Shown piece by piece: positions 5,593 to 6,531 of a stretch of 6,531 nt of DNA (within the stretch, counting starts at the first letter, position 1; every line of letters begins with the position of its first letter). A model generated the notes under the pieces. That model saw only the letters and a list, made by a program, of their open reading frames with translations, was not told the DNA's origin and did no database searches. Origin of the DNA: Desulfobacteraceae bacterium. GTDB lineage: Bacteria; Desulfobacterota; Desulfobacteria; Desulfobacterales; Desulfobacteraceae. The DNA lies in NCBI GenBank assembly GCA_015486915.1, contig WFQS01000003.1, forward strand, positions 1 through 6,531, in the 5' to 3' direction. The translations under genes and the position numbers were made by a program.

Positions 5593-6531
5593 ATGCCCGA
5601 TAAATGTCATATTCAGATTTTACCCCATGGAAGAAAGTTTGGTGTAAACCCGGGGAAAAGTCTCATGGAATCCCTTATGGAGCAAAATATTTTTTTAAGA
5701 TCTGACTGCGGGGGCAAGGGAATATGCGGAAAATGCAGGGTTAAAAAGGTCTTGAACAACGGGGATCATGAAATGATAAATTCATGTCAATTTATCGTTG
5801 AAGAAGATATAAAAATTGAAATTCCTGAAAAAGCAATGCTTTCCTCTCATATTATCACCAAAGCCCCTGTTTCTTTTCCTGCAGATTTCAATAACAGGTT
5901 TATCCATGGAAAAGGTATGGATAGATTTGGGATTGCTGCAGACATTGGCACGACAACCATTGCTATTTATCTTTGTAATCCTGCAAAGGGGAAAATCCTC
6001 TCATCAATAGCCGTTAAAAATCCCCAGGCACTTTACGGGGATGATGTGATGAGCCGTATCGGAGCAACAGGAAAGGATAAAAAAAATCTTGCACACCTGC
6101 AGAAACTTGTTGTCCTTGCTATAGAATGGGGAATCATGGAGCTTATTTCATCTCCTGGAATTGAAATAAACAAAATTTCCAAAATGGTGGCCGTTGGCAA
6201 CCCCACCATGATTCACATTTTTGCCGGTGTTGATCCTGCTTCCATTGGAGTTTCTCCCTATCTTCCGGCATTTTATGAAAATAAAATTATCAACTCGGAT
6301 GATCTGGGTTTCAGCTTTAAAAATATATCCGTTATAACCCTGCCCCAGGTTTCTGGTTTTATTGGCGGAGATATATTAAGTGCCGCCGTTGCCGTTGATA
6401 TTCAAAATCAGCCTGAAGGAACGCTTCTTGTTGATCTTGGAACCAATGGAGAGCTTCTTTTAAAGGGAAATGGAAAATTTTTTGCAACTTCATGTGCCAC
6501 GGGCCCAGCATTTGAGGGTGCATCTTTATCA
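5593..6531 (+). CDS. RACo/RamA-like reductive activator of corrinoid proteins, N-terminal part (3' truncated by window)
   Basis: Proteins of this family use ATP and low-potential electrons to reduce inactive Co(II) corrinoid proteins back to Co(I) in the cytoplasm. The frame is open to the window end, giving 313 of an expected roughly 500-650 residues. Residues 1 to about 80 form a plant-type [2Fe-2S] ferredoxin domain with ligands C39, C45, C48 and C65 (DCGGKGICGKC and NSCQ). From residue 113 the ASKHA (DUF4445) domain begins: GIAADIGTTTIAI (113-125) is the first phosphate loop, NPQALYGDDVMSRI (143-156) is diagnostic of the family, and VAVGNPTMIHIF, SGFIGGDILSA, LLVDLGTNGEL and ATGPAFEGA follow in the expected order. 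The N-terminal ferredoxin arrangement is that of bacterial RACo-type activators rather than archaeal RamA, which carries C-terminal clusters. Its presence implies a corrinoid protein and methyltransferase nearby, outside the window. A generic DUF4445 ASKHA protein of unknown partner is the alternative. Confidence 0.93.
   Translation, partial: MPDKCHIQILPHGRKFGVNPGKSLMESLMEQNIFLRSDCGGKGICGKCRVKKVLNNGDHEMINSCQFIVEEDIKIEIPEKAMLSSHIITKAPVSFPADFNNRFIHGKGMDRFGIAADIGTTTIAIYLCNPAKGKILSSIAVKNPQALYGDDVMSRIGATGKDKKNLAHLQKLVVLAIEWGIMELISSPGIEINKISKMVAVGNPTMIHIFAGVDPASIGVSPYLPAFYENKIINSDDLGFSFKNISVITLPQVSGFIGGDILSAAVAVDIQNQPEGTLLVDLGTNGELLLKGNGKFFATSCATGPAFEGASLS

Noticed and set aside
5816..6010. Plus-strand frame of 64 codons
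   Set aside because: It is out of frame inside the corrinoid activator gene, which shows continuous family motifs through this stretch.

Overview
The window is a dense, all plus-strand stretch of an anaerobic bacterial chromosome. It holds five protein-coding genes, the first and last cut by the window edges. Base composition is moderately AT-rich and the style is A-rich. The gene content is strictly anaerobic: a tungsten/molybdenum-pterin aldehyde:ferredoxin oxidoreductase, a DUF1638 protein and a RACo/RamA-like corrinoid activator. This best suits a sulfate-reducing Desulfobacterota (Desulfobacula/Desulfobacterium-like), with acetogenic or other anaerobic Gram-positives as an alternative. 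The lineage is inferred from gene content only; there is no rRNA or other marker here.

Layout. (1) Positions 1-1035 carry the C-terminal part of an aldehyde:ferredoxin oxidoreductase (AOR) family protein. The window opens exactly at the third cysteine of its iron-sulfur motif. (2) Positions 1028-2233 encode a DAO-fold FAD-dependent amine/amino-acid oxidoreductase (sarcosine or dimethylglycine oxidase-like), which overlaps the AOR gene by 8 bp. (3) Positions 2230-5067 encode a 945-residue protein joined to the previous gene by an ATGA overlap. It has an N-terminal DUF1638 domain followed by a complete hydantoinase-A/oxoprolinase-like ASKHA-fold ATPase. (4) A 146-bp gap (5068-5213) contains short inverted repeats but no convincing terminator or promoter. 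(5) Positions 5214-5561 encode a 115-residue cysteine-containing protein that resembles the DUF6951 type. (6) Positions 5593-6531 encode the first 313 residues of a RACo/RamA-like reductive activator of corrinoid proteins, with an N-terminal [2Fe-2S] ferredoxin domain followed by an ASKHA (DUF4445) domain. Its start is fixed by a good ribosome binding site.

How the genes may work together (inference). The corrinoid activator, and what I recall of DUF1638 genes lying near corrinoid methyltransferase genes, point to a corrinoid-dependent methyl-transfer module. MttB/MtgB-type methyltransferase and corrinoid-protein genes would be expected just outside the window. The flavoprotein could oxidise a partly demethylated secondary or tertiary amine, releasing an aldehyde (for example formaldehyde), and the AOR could oxidise that aldehyde to the acid with ferredoxin as acceptor. 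The DUF1638-hydantoinase fusion would be either an ATP-dependent ring/amide-opening enzyme or a second ATPase that services the corrinoid or methyltransferase proteins. The most interesting items are this fusion, the coupling of two ASKHA-type ATPases with AOR and amine-oxidase genes, and the small DUF6951-like protein.
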